Source of the DNA: Companilactobacillus halodurans | Lineage (GTDB): Bacteria; Bacillota; Bacilli; Lactobacillales; Lactobacillaceae | Assembly: GCF_009600985.1 (NCBI RefSeq) | Contig: NZ_VDFP01000003.1 | Location: forward strand, 1 to 64,000 | Reading direction: 5' to 3' | Length of the DNA stretch: 64,000 bases | Shown here: one piece after another, positions 37,766-47,248 of the stretch | Numbering within the stretch: the first letter of the stretch is position 1 | Layout: every line of letters starts with the position of its first letter | Notes under the pieces: generated by a model | What the model saw: only the letters and a program-made list of their open reading frames with translations | Databases searched by the model: none | What the model was told of the DNA's origin: nothing | Translations under genes and position numbers: made by a program

Positions 37766-38422
37766 ATGAATATTTACTTCATCCGTCATGGAGAAACATA
37801 TTTTAATCATCTCAGGAAAATGCAGGGATGGTCGGATACTCCATTAACCAAAGCGGGTCATGAAGAGGCCTATCGCATGGGAAGAACCTTGAAAAATTTA
37901 GGAGAACTCTCAGATACGATTTATTGCAGCGATATGAACCGGTCCGTCCAGACTGTTACGGAATTGAATAATGGCGCCAAAGCAGCCGGCGGGAAAACTT
38001 TTAAAATGGTCACGATGCCTGAATTGCGTGAACAATTCTATGGCAGTTTTGAAGGCCAGTCCAAAAAAGAAACTTATCAAAAAATTATCGGTAAGTCAGT
38101 TGAAGAAACTTTTAAGGAATTGTCTGCTAATGAAATTCAAGATAAAATTGCTAAATTAGATCCAGCCAATTTGGCTGAAACTAGCAGCGAGTTTTGGGCA
38201 CGTTTTGCTAAAGGAATTGAAAAAATCGATCAAGCAGAAAAAAAGCCCGTCATAGTCGTCACGCACAGCGCAATCCTGACCGCTTTAGTCGATACTTATG
38301 CTCATGATATGTTGAGTCAAATTGAACCTAATAATTTGTCTTTAACTAAGATTCATCTCGAGGGCGATAAGTTTGAGCCACATGTCGTTTACTACAACCA
38401 AAAGGTTGAACAAAACATTTAA
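37766..38422 (+). CDS. Histidine phosphatase family protein
   Basis: About 218 aa phosphoglycerate-mutase-like enzyme. The RHGE motif IRHGETYFN has the phospho-acceptor His at ~7. A second Arg lies in YCSDMNRSVQT, and the late catalytic His in VVTHSAIL. Substrate unknown; these are usually small-molecule phosphatases. ATG 37766 is chosen because GGGAG lies ~10 nt upstream; TTG 37757 is too close to it. Confidence 0.85.
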   Translation: MNIYFIRHGETYFNHLRKMQGWSDTPLTKAGHEEAYRMGRTLKNLGELSDTIYCSDMNRSVQTVTELNNGAKAAGGKTFKMVTMPELREQFYGSFEGQSKKETYQKIIGKSVEETFKELSANEIQDKIAKLDPANLAETSSEFWARFAKGIEKIDQAEKKPVIVVTHSAILTALVDTYAHDMLSQIEPNNLSLTKIHLEGDKFEPHVVYYNQKVEQNI

Positions 38423-38432
38423 ATAATACAAA

Positions 38433-38476
38433 AAATAGGTGATTTCTAAGAAAACATTTCTTGAAATCACCTATTT
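38433..38476. terminator. Bidirectional terminator between the phosphatase and nrnA
   Basis: AAATAGGTGATTTC pairs with GAAATCACCTATTT, with an A run before and a T run after. Confidence 0.85.
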
Positions 38477-38477
38477 T

Positions 38478-39428
38478 TTAATGTGAATTTTCTTTTTCTT
38501 TGTTTAAAGCATCCATATCTTTAATCAAAGCTTTGACTTGTTCCATGCTACCAACATAAGCACCGGAGGCTAAAGGATGGCCGCCACCGCCAAATTTTTC
38601 AGCAACTCCGTTGATTGAAACGGTCTTGGAACGCAAATTAACTCGAAAACGATTGGTGTCTTCTTCACTTACAACAATCCAGTTGTGGACTTTAGTAATG
38701 CGTCCAATCAAAGGCACGACGTGATCTAATTCGCCAGCATCTAAGTGGAAATCTTCCAAGGTATCTTTTCGAATCACGATATATCCAAAACCAGAAGGAG
38801 TAATCTTGAGGTTATTTAGGATATAGGCTTCTAGTCGAGCCACTTGAAGAGACATTTCGTCTTCATGCAAGCTGATGTCGGAAATATCGATGCCAGTTTT
38901 TGCTAATTGGGCGGCAATCATCAAGGTTCGATAAGTCGTTTCAGCGTATAAGAAACGATTCGTATCGCCGATGACACCAGAATAGAGACTATAAGCACTT
39001 TGTTTCGAGATTTTTAGCGGTGCTAATTTATCAGCTAGAGTGTAAATCATTTCAGCACAACTAGAATAGTCTTCATCGACCCAATTCAAATCACCAAAAG
39101 GATCAACATTGGGATGATGGTCAATTTTAATCAATTTAGCAGCTTTTTTATAATCGCCATTGTTGTCGATTCGGGGCACGTTGGCAGTGTCTACGGTGAT
39201 AACGAGTGCATCTTGATAAGCTTGGCTGGGAATCGTCTGCATTTTACCGATCCAATCGAGGACGGGTAAATCAATTCCAGTTATATAGATATTTTTTTGA
39301 GGATATGCATCTCTTAAAATCGTGGCCAAACCAGTTTGTGAACCGACAGCATCAGGGTCGGGATTTTGATGTCTGAGAATGATGATGGTCTTATATTTTT
39401 CGATATCTTTTAAAATTTCATCAATCAT
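38478..39428 (-). CDS. nrnA: DHH/DHHA1 phosphoesterase, NrnA type
   Basis: 316 aa bifunctional nano-RNase / pAp phosphatase. DHH motifs are intact: RHQNPDPDAVGSQTGL, VTVDTA, KIDHHPN and, in DHHA1, GGGGHPLASGAYVGS. It degrades oligoribonucleotides and 3'-phosphoadenosine 5'-phosphate. Followed (in the transcription direction) by the shared terminator. Confidence 0.92.
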   Translation of the reverse strand: MIDEILKDIEKYKTIIILRHQNPDPDAVGSQTGLATILRDAYPQKNIYITGIDLPVLDWIGKMQTIPSQAYQDALVITVDTANVPRIDNNGDYKKAAKLIKIDHHPNVDPFGDLNWVDEDYSSCAEMIYTLADKLAPLKISKQSAYSLYSGVIGDTNRFLYAETTYRTLMIAAQLAKTGIDISDISLHEDEMSLQVARLEAYILNNLKITPSGFGYIVIRKDTLEDFHLDAGELDHVVPLIGRITKVHNWIVVSEEDTNRFRVNLRSKTVSINGVAEKFGGGGHPLASGAYVGSMEQVKALIKDMDALNKEKENSH

Positions 39429-39472
39429 AGGCTTTTCTCCTCAACTTTTTGATATTTTTTTAACATTAACGT

Positions 39473-40324
39473 TTATTTCTTAGCTAAGTCAATCAAGAAG
39501 TCCTTAGCTTTTTGACGATAATTGTTCTCTGAATTGATTTTTTCCAATATGTCTTTGTCGTGAGTTGAAGCATGACCAGTTGTTAGTAGCTTTTGATAAA
39601 GCGATGGGTAAGGAAAACCTAATTCATTGGCGTGATTTAATTCGGCTTGAATGTCAAAAGGAATTCTACGAAAGTCGACATCGTCAACTTTGCCATTTTC
39701 TAAGGTCAATAACATGTAACTAGCATCACGGTCTTTCATCAAACTAGGCCGACTGTACCAAGGTTGACCAACTGAACCGGGATTCAAAATCATCTGTCCC
39801 GAAGTCGTGTAACGCCACAATGGCGTGTGCGTGTGAGCATAAATAGCAACATCCATTTCATTGCCGACATCTAATTGATCAAAGTTAGCTTGTTTTTTAT
39901 AAGCGAATAATTCATGTCCTTTATTAGACGTTGGTAAATTGTGCGTCAATGAGAAGTTGACATTTTGGATAGTCTTTTGACCGGTCAAAGGAAGATTCTT
40001 AATTTGATCAATTCGACCTGGTGTTAAATGTTCCAAATCGTATTGTACTAAGTTAGCAAAGTAGACTTGACTAGGATTATCCAGGTCAACGCTTTGCGTA
40101 GCAATAACTGAGAGAAAGGCTGTTTCCCAGTTTCCCATAAGATATTGGGTCGTGTTGACTTCACTTAATAATTGGAAGCATTCTTCAGTCGAAGAACCAC
40201 CAATTGTAGTATCACCTAGCGACCAAATTTCTTGGGCGTTATTTTTTTGCGCATCTGCTAAAACCGCCTTTAGGGCAGTGACATTGCCGTGGATATCAGA
40301 AAGGACTGCAATTTTTTCTTTCAA
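39473..40324 (-). CDS. Calcineurin-like metallophosphoesterase
   Basis: 283 aa. Metal-binding motifs LSDIHGNVTAL, WSLGDT, MGNWE and AHTHTPLW with NPGSVGQPW match the YfcE/MJ0936-like branch, with an extra ~80-residue C-terminal part. Probable phosphodiesterase of unknown substrate. It lies 44 nt upstream of nrnA and may be co-transcribed with it. Confidence 0.85.
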   Translation of the reverse strand: MKEKIAVLSDIHGNVTALKAVLADAQKNNAQEIWSLGDTTIGGSSTEECFQLLSEVNTTQYLMGNWETAFLSVIATQSVDLDNPSQVYFANLVQYDLEHLTPGRIDQIKNLPLTGQKTIQNVNFSLTHNLPTSNKGHELFAYKKQANFDQLDVGNEMDVAIYAHTHTPLWRYTTSGQMILNPGSVGQPWYSRPSLMKDRDASYMLLTLENGKVDDVDFRRIPFDIQAELNHANELGFPYPSLYQKLLTTGHASTHDKDILEKINSENNYRQKAKDFLIDLAKK

Positions 40325-40366
40325 TTTAAATCACTCCTTGGGTACTTTCTGCTAGTTTACATCAAA

Positions 40367-41824
40367 TTAGCTTTGATTGGCGGATTTTGACCTCTGGTAT
40401 TTAGCAATCAATGGCAAAATAATTCCGATGGCAATCATAATTAATGGTTCAATGATATTTAGGCTTAACACGTGGGTCCAGGCTTTAGTTCCAGGTGTTT
40501 CATCAGTTGGGAAGATTCCTAAAGTTGCGGCCCCAAAAGTAATTGCAAAGCACCAGATACCAACAAGGATGGCTAGATACTTGTTCTTGATGTAAACAAA
40601 GTCTGATTGGAATCTGTCTTCATGCAATCTAACTAAAATAAAGGAACTAAATAGGAAACAAGTCGTATATGGCGAGACGATTCCGTTAAGGTTCAAGAGT
40701 TGATTGAAAATAGAATTCATATTCGGCAAAGTAGTACTTAAAACCATGATAATCGTACAGATAGCTGTCGTTAGCCAGTAACCATTGATTGGTAGTCCAC
40801 GTTTATCAGTCTTAGTTAGACCCTTAGGCAAATATTCTCTAGCCGTATCAGAGAGGAACATTCTGGTTCCGGCATCCAGTAAGACTGCAAGTTGAGCCAT
40901 CATATAAAGTGCTTGCGTTAGGGCAAATAAGTAAAGGAAGAATTGACCCATGCCAAATTCTTGACCCATGTATTGGAAAGCATAGTAAGAACCGTTCATC
41001 TTCAAATCATTTGGCAAATGGTGAGCATTGAAAAAGACTCCCAAGGCAAATGATCCTAGAACAGTTAAGAATCCAGTCATGATAGCGAGCATCCACATAG
41101 CTTTTGGAAAGTCACGTTTACCATTTTTCATTTCAGTAACGTATGGAGCAGCAAATTCTGAACCATTCATCGCAAAAATTACTAGTCCAAAGGTTGATAG
41201 ATAGTGCATATCAAATTTAGGAATGAAGGATTTGAAAGTAAATGGTTGCGTATGTGGCATGTTTCCTTGTCCCAAGTAAGCAATCGTCATGATGACATAC
41301 AAAATGGAAACAATGAACATAGCACCACCACCGATGATACTTAAAATCTGTAGTGAATTTTTCAAGTAATGTTGAATAAAAATGAATAGCGTAAAGATTA
41401 CAGCTGTCAGTAAAGCAAACATCGAATTGCTCATTTTGTCTGACATGGAACTGTCGCCATTAATCAGCCAACCAAATGAAATCAAAGTTGAATTAGCGAC
41501 ATCGACGATATAAGGCAAACTTGAGACCCAAACAGTCCAAGCACAAATGTAACCCCAAAGGTTTCCCCCAGTAGCACGAACCCAAGAAGTTACGCCACCG
41601 CCTTCTTCGTCAAACGTTGAACCAAGATGTCCGACCATCATTTCGTAAGGTACAACGAATAAAAACAACATTAGTACCCAAGTGAAAACGATTCCTAAAC
41701 CTTGGTTATGAAAATTATAGACAATGTCATCGAAACCAATTACGGTAACAAAGTCCATTAAAGCCACGACGGGCCAGCTGATATATGACTTTTTCGAGTC
41801 AAGTTCTGGCATTTTTTTCCCCAT
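40367..41824 (-). CDS. APC-family amino acid permease
   Basis: 485 aa with 12 membrane segments. The start (SWPVVALMDFVTVIGFDDIVYNF) and the EEGGGVTSWVRATGG motif are typical of the APC superfamily (YjeM / glutamate:GABA antiporter-like branch). Substrate not predictable. AAAGGGGTG upstream of the ATG. Confidence 0.85.
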   Translation of the reverse strand: MGKKMPELDSKKSYISWPVVALMDFVTVIGFDDIVYNFHNQGLGIVFTWVLMLFLFVVPYEMMVGHLGSTFDEEGGGVTSWVRATGGNLWGYICAWTVWVSSLPYIVDVANSTLISFGWLINGDSSMSDKMSNSMFALLTAVIFTLFIFIQHYLKNSLQILSIIGGGAMFIVSILYVIMTIAYLGQGNMPHTQPFTFKSFIPKFDMHYLSTFGLVIFAMNGSEFAAPYVTEMKNGKRDFPKAMWMLAIMTGFLTVLGSFALGVFFNAHHLPNDLKMNGSYYAFQYMGQEFGMGQFFLYLFALTQALYMMAQLAVLLDAGTRMFLSDTAREYLPKGLTKTDKRGLPINGYWLTTAICTIIMVLSTTLPNMNSIFNQLLNLNGIVSPYTTCFLFSSFILVRLHEDRFQSDFVYIKNKYLAILVGIWCFAITFGAATLGIFPTDETPGTKAWTHVLSLNIIEPLIMIAIGIILPLIAKYQRSKSANQS

Positions 41825-41911
41825 CGAAAATACACCCCTTTATAAATAATTGTTCGGAAACTTTTGTGTAAAAAAGCCTCTAAAATACTATATCACTATA
41901 AATGACAATGA

Positions 41912-41927
41912 CTTACAAAATTGTAAG
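41912..41927. promoter_or_regulatory. BceR-like operator upstream of bceAB
   Basis: CTTACAAAATTGTAAG is a perfect 16-bp palindrome matching the TTACA-N4-TGTAA pattern of BceR-type response regulators; a further half site ATGTAAGG follows at ~41931. No bceRS genes are in the window, so the regulator must be encoded elsewhere. Confidence 0.65.
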
Positions 41928-42002
41928 GAAATGTAAGGTAAATCCAACGACTTCAAGGAGTCTCACCCGTTATGATTGATATATCAAATGGAGGAAGAAT
42001 AA

Positions 42003-42755
42003 ATGCAAAAAATCGTTGAAGTAGAAAATATTGAAAAAATTTATGGTAAGGCCGGGGAGAAACAATTTAAAGCCTTATCTGACGTTAACTTTGAAGTTAA
42101 GTCCGGCGAATTCGTAGGAATTATGGGCGCTTCAGGTTCTGGTAAGACAACCCTTTTGAACATTCTCTCAACTCTTGATACACCGACAAGCGGAAAAGTT
42201 GAAATTGCCGGTCAAGATATCACTAAATTGAATAACAATAAAATGGCAGATTTTCGTGCAAATGAAATTGGATTTATTTTCCAGGATTTCAATTTGTTGG
42301 AGAATTTAACAGCTTACGAAAATATCGCTTTGCCATTGGCTTTGCAAAATAAGCCAACTAAAGATATTAAACCAAACGTGGAGAGTATCGCTGAAAAACT
42401 AGGCTTAACGGAGATTTTGAACCACTATCCAACGGAACTTTCTGGTGGTCAAAAACAACGTGTGGCAGCTGCTCGTGCTTTAGTACATCAACCAGCCATC
42501 GTTTTTGGAGATGAACCAACGGGTGCGCTTGATTCCAAGAGTGCTAGAGCTTTGATGGATACGATGACTAAAATCAATCGTGAAGACAACGTTTCGATTC
42601 TATTAGTAACCCATGATCCTTTCTCGGCAAGTTTTTGTGACCGCATCCTTTTCATTAAAGATGGTGAAATCGGTCAAGAATTGAAAAAAGAAGATAATTC
42701 ACGAGCTGAATACTATCAAGAAATCCTTGATTCATTAGGAACATTTGCGGAATAA
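42003..42755 (+). CDS. bceA: BceA-type ABC transporter ATPase
   Basis: 250 aa. Walker A GASGSGKTT, Q-loop FIFQDFNLLENL, signature LSGGQKQRVAAARAL, Walker B IVFGDEPTGALDSKS. This is the MacB/BceA branch; with the following permease it forms a peptide-antibiotic (bacitracin-like) resistance exporter. ATG with GGAGGAAG upstream; an operator-like palindrome lies 76 nt before it. Confidence 0.88.
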   Translation: MQKIVEVENIEKIYGKAGEKQFKALSDVNFEVKSGEFVGIMGASGSGKTTLLNILSTLDTPTSGKVEIAGQDITKLNNNKMADFRANEIGFIFQDFNLLENLTAYENIALPLALQNKPTKDIKPNVESIAEKLGLTEILNHYPTELSGGQKQRVAAARALVHQPAIVFGDEPTGALDSKSARALMDTMTKINREDNVSILLVTHDPFSASFCDRILFIKDGEIGQELKKEDNSRAEYYQEILDSLGTFAE

Positions 42756-42776
42756 GAGGGGGAAAGGGAAGATAAT

Positions 42777-44567
42777 ATGTTAAATAAGTTAGCCTTAAGT
42801 GGCATTAGGCATCGCATCCGTGATTACAGCGTCTTATTTTCAGGGTTGATGATTGCCTCAGCAATTTTTTATATGTTCATGTCGTTAGCAACTAATCAGT
42901 CATTTTTAAGTTCTAATTCGCCGGCAGCAGCAACTAGTTTTATTTTTGCTTTCGGAATCGTTTTGTTAGCAATTATTACGATTGTTTATATCAATTACGC
43001 TAATACATTCCTGTTGAGCATGCGTCAAAAAGAATATGGGATGTTCATGATGCTTGGTGCTAAAAGCAGCAAGATTTCCAAAATGATTTTCGTTGAAACT
43101 TTTGCTATCGGAGCAATGTCGACCATCATTGGAAGTATTATCGGAATAATTGCAACTAGTTTCGTTAGTCGATGGATTATCAAAGCTTTAGATATGCAAG
43201 TCAAACACTTTAATAGTTTTTATTTACCAGCATTACTTTGGACTTTTGTATTCTTTATCGTTATTTTCTTGCTTTCAGCGATTAAAAATTCGGTATCATT
43301 ACGTCGCAGCAAGGTTTTAACGTTGTTAAATCGTGACAGTCAACCAGTTAAGATTAAACGTAACGGCGTTTTAAAAGCTATTCAAGCTTTGTTTGGATTA
43401 GTTATGTTAATTATTGGCTATTTCACAATGTATTATACCGGTAATAATCCCAGTGCTATTTTTATGGGCATTCCGGTAGCACTAGTAACGATTGTTGGTG
43501 GAACTTATTTCACGATCAATTCAGTCGTTACGACTATCATTGCTTTACTAAAGAAAAATACGAAATTTTCTCAAAAAGGTTTGAATAATTTCACGCTTTC
43601 TCAATTGAGTTTTAGAATCACTGATTACACTAAGATTCTCTCGATGGTATCGATGATGTTTGCTTTAGCTTTAGGTGCTATTACGGTAGGTTTAGGTTTT
43701 AATAGCCAAATCGATAATCTCGTCAATGGACAAAATTATTATGACGTTCAAGTAACCAATCCTAATGCTGCTCAACAAAAGCGTTTGAAAAAATTAACTG
43801 TCGATAAAAAAGTCACTTATAATTACAAAACTGATGGTAAAAAAGTTTACTATCAAGCAAGCGAATTTAAAAATCAACCCGTCGGTTACGCCAAAATGAA
43901 TACCAAAACAATGCAATTTAAATTGAATAGTACCAAGGATCCAGCTAAGAATAGTACTGCCCAATATGAATTGATGGGAACACGTTTGCCCAAAGAACGA
44001 ATGATGGAAGCTGAATTTGTTAACGATAAAACTTATCAAGCTATTAATTCAAAAGAAATCACGAGTGTCTTAGTTAAAACTGATTTCTTTAAGAAAAATT
44101 TACCTGAAATCAAGGCTATTTCAAAAGCTGAAAATAATCGCTATCCAAGTTTAAAAACCACTTCAAGCGACAAATATACTTCTTATACGATAATCAATGG
44201 CTTCTTATCAGGCCTGGAATTCATGGGATTCTTCCTTGGAATTGCCTTTCTAGCCATGTTAGCCAGCTGCTTGATGTTTAAAATTCTTTCAGGAGCTAAC
44301 GGTGACGTTAAGCGTTATAAGATGCTTTCAAAAATTGGTGCTAGACAAAAAGTCTTACGTAAAACCATCAATAAAGAAATTGCCGTCTTATTCTCAGTTC
44401 CAGCTGTTCTAGGTATTGTTCATGTATTGTTTGGTCTACAGTTATTCGTCGGAATATTGTACAAACCATATGCCAATATTGAAATACCATTTGCTATCTT
44501 TCTTGTCTTGTATCTAGGCTATTATTTCTTAACAAGATACCTTTATAAGAAGATTGTTCTCAAATAA
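42777..44567 (+). CDS. bceB: BceB-type ABC transporter permease
   Basis: 596 aa, about ten membrane helices in the 1+3+... FtsX arrangement. A large extracellular domain (~310-475) sits between helices 7 and 8, the BceB hallmark for sensing peptide antibiotics. The N-terminal MLNKLALSGIRHRIRDYSVLFSGLMIASAIFYMF fits the family. Somewhat shorter than the usual ~650 aa. 21 nt after bceA. Confidence 0.85.
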   Translation: MLNKLALSGIRHRIRDYSVLFSGLMIASAIFYMFMSLATNQSFLSSNSPAAATSFIFAFGIVLLAIITIVYINYANTFLLSMRQKEYGMFMMLGAKSSKISKMIFVETFAIGAMSTIIGSIIGIIATSFVSRWIIKALDMQVKHFNSFYLPALLWTFVFFIVIFLLSAIKNSVSLRRSKVLTLLNRDSQPVKIKRNGVLKAIQALFGLVMLIIGYFTMYYTGNNPSAIFMGIPVALVTIVGGTYFTINSVVTTIIALLKKNTKFSQKGLNNFTLSQLSFRITDYTKILSMVSMMFALALGAITVGLGFNSQIDNLVNGQNYYDVQVTNPNAAQQKRLKKLTVDKKVTYNYKTDGKKVYYQASEFKNQPVGYAKMNTKTMQFKLNSTKDPAKNSTAQYELMGTRLPKERMMEAEFVNDKTYQAINSKEITSVLVKTDFFKKNLPEIKAISKAENNRYPSLKTTSSDKYTSYTIINGFLSGLEFMGFFLGIAFLAMLASCLMFKILSGANGDVKRYKMLSKIGARQKVLRKTINKEIAVLFSVPAVLGIVHVLFGLQLFVGILYKPYANIEIPFAIFLVLYLGYYFLTRYLYKKIVLK

Positions 44568-44572
44568 AAGCT

Positions 44573-44646
44573 AGTTCCCTTTTGGGGGAACTGCGGTCAA
44601 CGGGTAACTAACTACCTTTTGGGCGCAGCTCCTCAAAAAGAGGAGC
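44573..44646 (+). repeat. Hairpin cluster in the 3' region of bceAB
   Basis: AGTTCCC/GGGAACT (44573-44579/44586-44592), an inner GGGTA/TACC element with closing CTGCG/CGCAG, then GCTCCTC/GAGGAGC (44628-44634/44640-44646). The last stem is followed by CTTCCCCCC, not by Ts, so it is not a plain terminator. The gap 44568-45019 has no gene. Confidence 0.5.
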
Positions 44647-44695
44647 CTTCCCCCCATTAATAATTAATTTTCGAGATCCTCAACAAATCTCACTA

Positions 44696-44716
44696 GATAT
44701 TCAAAATTTGAATATC
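44696..44716. repeat. Perfect palindrome GATATTCAAA-A-TTTGAATATC
   Basis: A 21-nt exact inverted repeat between the hairpin cluster and the next terminator. Possible operator or RNA hairpin; role unknown. Confidence 0.5.
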
Positions 44717-44732
44717 AAAAGAATGTTAATTA

Positions 44733-44793
44733 AAAATAGTATTTATTCATTTGCTTATTGATTAAGTGATTGTTAATAAATACTATTTTTTTG
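44733..44793 (+). terminator. Long-loop terminator
   Basis: AAAATAGTATTTATT (44733-44747) pairs with AATAAATACTATTTT (44775-44789), followed by Ts. It ends either the bceAB transcript or a small RNA from 44690 onward. Confidence 0.75.
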
Positions 44794-44901
44794 TCCAAAA
44801 TTTTAAGTTTCGGGATAAAAATTAAAATATTTTTTATTTTTTATTTATAAGCAATATAAGCCTGGAATTATAGCGTTCTTGAGCCATATACGTTAGACGA
44901 T

Positions 44902-44930
44902 TTGACAATTTCTTCACTTGCAAAAATATT
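44902..44930 (+). promoter_or_regulatory. Probable promoter of the glutamine ABC operon
   Basis: TTGACA (44902-44907), 17-nt spacer, AATATT. Located 90 nt before glnQ. Confidence 0.45.
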
Positions 44931-45019
44931 TTTTTGTTGCTAAATTCTTACAAAGACATTAGAATTTCTTTAATAAAACTTTTTAGGAAAATTATTATGG
45001 ATTGGAAGGAGAAATAACT

Positions 45020-45757
45020 ATGTCAATGATTGAATTTCGCGACGTACAAAAATATTACGGAAATTTTCATGCTCTAAAAGATATTAATCTGGAGATTGAC
45101 AAAGGAGAAACTGTCGTTTTAATCGGACCTTCTGGTTCTGGTAAGAGTACTCTGGCTAGAACAGTCAATGGCTTGGAAACCATTCAAGAGGGCCAGTTGA
45201 TTGTCAACGGACGTGATATCGCTGAAAAATCGACTGATATCAATCGAATTAGACGAGATGTCGGGATGGTGTTCCAGCACTTTAACCTTTACGCAAATAA
45301 AGATGTTTTAGAAAATGTTATGTTAGCTCCCAGAATCGTTTTGAAGCTAAGTGAAGAAGAGAATAAAAAAAGGGCAATGGCACTGCTTGATCAAGTTGGA
45401 TTAGCTGACAAAGCTCACAATATGCCATCGCAGATTTCCGGTGGGCAAGAACAGCGTGTGGCAATTGCTAGATCGTTAGCGATGAAACCACGTTGCATGC
45501 TATTTTACGAACCTACCAGTGCTTTGGACCCAGAAATGATTGACGATGTTTTGGGCGTTATCAAATACGTTACTAGTCAAAGCGATATGACTTCTTTGAT
45601 CGTTACTCACGAAATGGGCTTTGCCGAAGAAGTAGCAAATCGAGTTATTTTCATGGATGACGGACAGATTCTTGAAGATGATGCTACAAGCGTCTTCTTT
45701 AAAAATCCTACAAATGATCGTGCTAGAAAGTTCTTGAGCAAGATTATCAAACATTAA
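45020..45757 (+). CDS. glnQ: Polar amino acid ABC transporter ATPase GlnQ with Tyr in Walker B
   Basis: About 245 aa. Walker A GPSGSGKST (36-44), Q-loop MVFQHFNLYANK, signature SGGQEQRVAIARSL and H-loop VTHEM fit the GlnQ family. Walker B reads CMLFYEPTSALDPE instead of MLFDEPTSALDPE: Tyr163 (codon TAC at 45506-45508) replaces the conserved Mg-binding Asp, one base from GAC. The signature GGQEQ is also unusual (GGQQQ). ATP hydrolysis should be impaired if this is real. ATG 45020 has GGAAGGAG 8 nt upstream; the frame opens at TTG 45002. First gene of a four-gene operon. Confidence 0.9.
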   Translation: MSMIEFRDVQKYYGNFHALKDINLEIDKGETVVLIGPSGSGKSTLARTVNGLETIQEGQLIVNGRDIAEKSTDINRIRRDVGMVFQHFNLYANKDVLENVMLAPRIVLKLSEEENKKRAMALLDQVGLADKAHNMPSQISGGQEQRVAIARSLAMKPRCMLFYEPTSALDPEMIDDVLGVIKYVTSQSDMTSLIVTHEMGFAEEVANRVIFMDDGQILEDDATSVFFKNPTNDRARKFLSKIIKH

Positions 45758-45773
45758 AAAGGGGGTAAACGAT

Positions 45774-46601
45774 ATGAAACGATTAAAATATTTAGCATTG
45801 ATTATCACTTCTTTACTCCTAGCTCTTACATTGACTGCCTGTGGTTCCAAGCCGCTCTCTAAGCAAAATGTCTTAACTAACGACCAAAAATCAAAGACTA
45901 TCACTTGGGGTGTTAAGGCTGATACGAAATTGATTGGTCTGATCGATGTAAAAGATGGTAAGGAAAAAGGATTCGAAGTTGATCTTGCCAAAGCTATCAC
46001 TAAGAAAATGCTCGGCAAGGATGCTACTGCCAAATTCGTAACCGTTACATCACAATCTCGTATCCCGTTGCTGAAGAATGGTAATATCGATGCCATTATC
46101 GCTACAATGACCATAACGCCGGAACGAAAAAAGACGATTGATTTTTCCAAGTCATACTTTGACGCTGGACAATCAATTTTGGTCAAGGATAATTCATCAA
46201 TTAAAAAAGTTCAGGATTTAAATAATAAGACAATCATCGGTGTTGTCGGCTCCAACTCAGTTGAAAATGTTAAAAAATTTGCTCCAAAAGCTAGCGTTTT
46301 GCAATTACCCGATTATGCTCAGGCGTTGACTGCTTTGAAATCAGGTCAAGGAGATGCTTTGACGACAGATAATGTTATTTTAGCTGGTATGGCCGTCAAT
46401 AATCCCGGTTACAAACTTCAGGGAAAAGCCTTTACGGTCGAACCTTACGGTATTGGAGTCAATAAAGGACAAGATGACTTCAGAAAGGCTATCAATAAGG
46501 CACTCAATGAACTAGAAGCAGACGGAACTTACAACAAGTTAGTTGTGAGGTGGTTCGGAAATGTTTCTGGATTTAACTACAAGGAGGTGCTACGCAAATG
46601 A
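45774..46601 (+). CDS. glnH: Glutamine-type solute-binding lipoprotein
   Basis: 275 aa. Lipobox LTACGS (Cys ~23), then a type-3 amino acid binding domain (ITWGVKADTKLIGLID, GFEVDLAKAITKKM, RIPLLKNGNIDAIIATMTITPERKKTIDFS). It delivers substrate to the two permeases that follow. Overlaps glnP by 4 nt. Confidence 0.92.
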   Translation: MKRLKYLALIITSLLLALTLTACGSKPLSKQNVLTNDQKSKTITWGVKADTKLIGLIDVKDGKEKGFEVDLAKAITKKMLGKDATAKFVTVTSQSRIPLLKNGNIDAIIATMTITPERKKTIDFSKSYFDAGQSILVKDNSSIKKVQDLNNKTIIGVVGSNSVENVKKFAPKASVLQLPDYAQALTALKSGQGDALTTDNVILAGMAVNNPGYKLQGKAFTVEPYGIGVNKGQDDFRKAINKALNELEADGTYNKLVVRWFGNVSGFNYKEVLRK

Positions 46602-47236
46602 TCAATCTACTAACAAGCAATTGGAGTGAATTTATTAGTGGCTTTGGTTGGACGCTTCTATCCAGTATTTTGGCGTTGTTCTTCAGTTTGATTATTGGAT
46701 CGTTGTTCGCCATCCTTGAAGTAGTGCCAAATAAATTCTTACGTGTTATTGGAAATATTTATGTGGAAGTCTTTCGTAATATTCCACTTTTGGTTATTAC
46801 GATGTTCTTCTATTTGGTAATTCCACTTTATGTGGTTAAAATCAATGGTTTCACCGCTGGAACGATTGGTTTAACAATTTATACTTCAGCCTTTATCGCT
46901 GAAACGGTTCGGGCGGGTATCAACTCCGTCAGTGTTGGTCAAATGGAAGCTGCCCGTTCTCAGGGAATGACTTTTTGGCAAGGTATGCGTTACATCGTTT
47001 TGCCTCAAGCCTTCAAATTGGTAATTCCACCTCTTGGCAATCAGTTCGTTAACTTGGTTAAGAATTCCTCAGTTCTAGCTTTCGTGGCTGGATTTGACTT
47101 GATGTACCAAGGTAATGCGATTGCCTCACAGACTTTTGATACGATCAATACATATATCATTGTTGGTTTGTTCTACTTAGTTATCACAATGCCAATCAGT
47201 TACTATATGCAATATCTCGAAAGAAAATTAGCTTAG
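46598..47236 (+). CDS. glnP: Polar amino acid ABC permease, first
   Basis: 212 aa with five membrane helices and the EAA motif MEAARSQGMTFWQGMRYIVLPQAFKLVIPPL of the HisM/GlnP family. It likely pairs with the next gene to form the channel. Confidence 0.92.
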   Translation: MINLLTSNWSEFISGFGWTLLSSILALFFSLIIGSLFAILEVVPNKFLRVIGNIYVEVFRNIPLLVITMFFYLVIPLYVVKINGFTAGTIGLTIYTSAFIAETVRAGINSVSVGQMEAARSQGMTFWQGMRYIVLPQAFKLVIPPLGNQFVNLVKNSSVLAFVAGFDLMYQGNAIASQTFDTINTYIIVGLFYLVITMPISYYMQYLERKLA

Positions 47237-47248
47237 GAGGAGTAAATT

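Noticed and set aside
45500..46186. 228-aa open frame antisense to glnQ/glnH
   Set aside because: Shadow frame spanning two clear genes; no ribosome binding site or recognisable domain.
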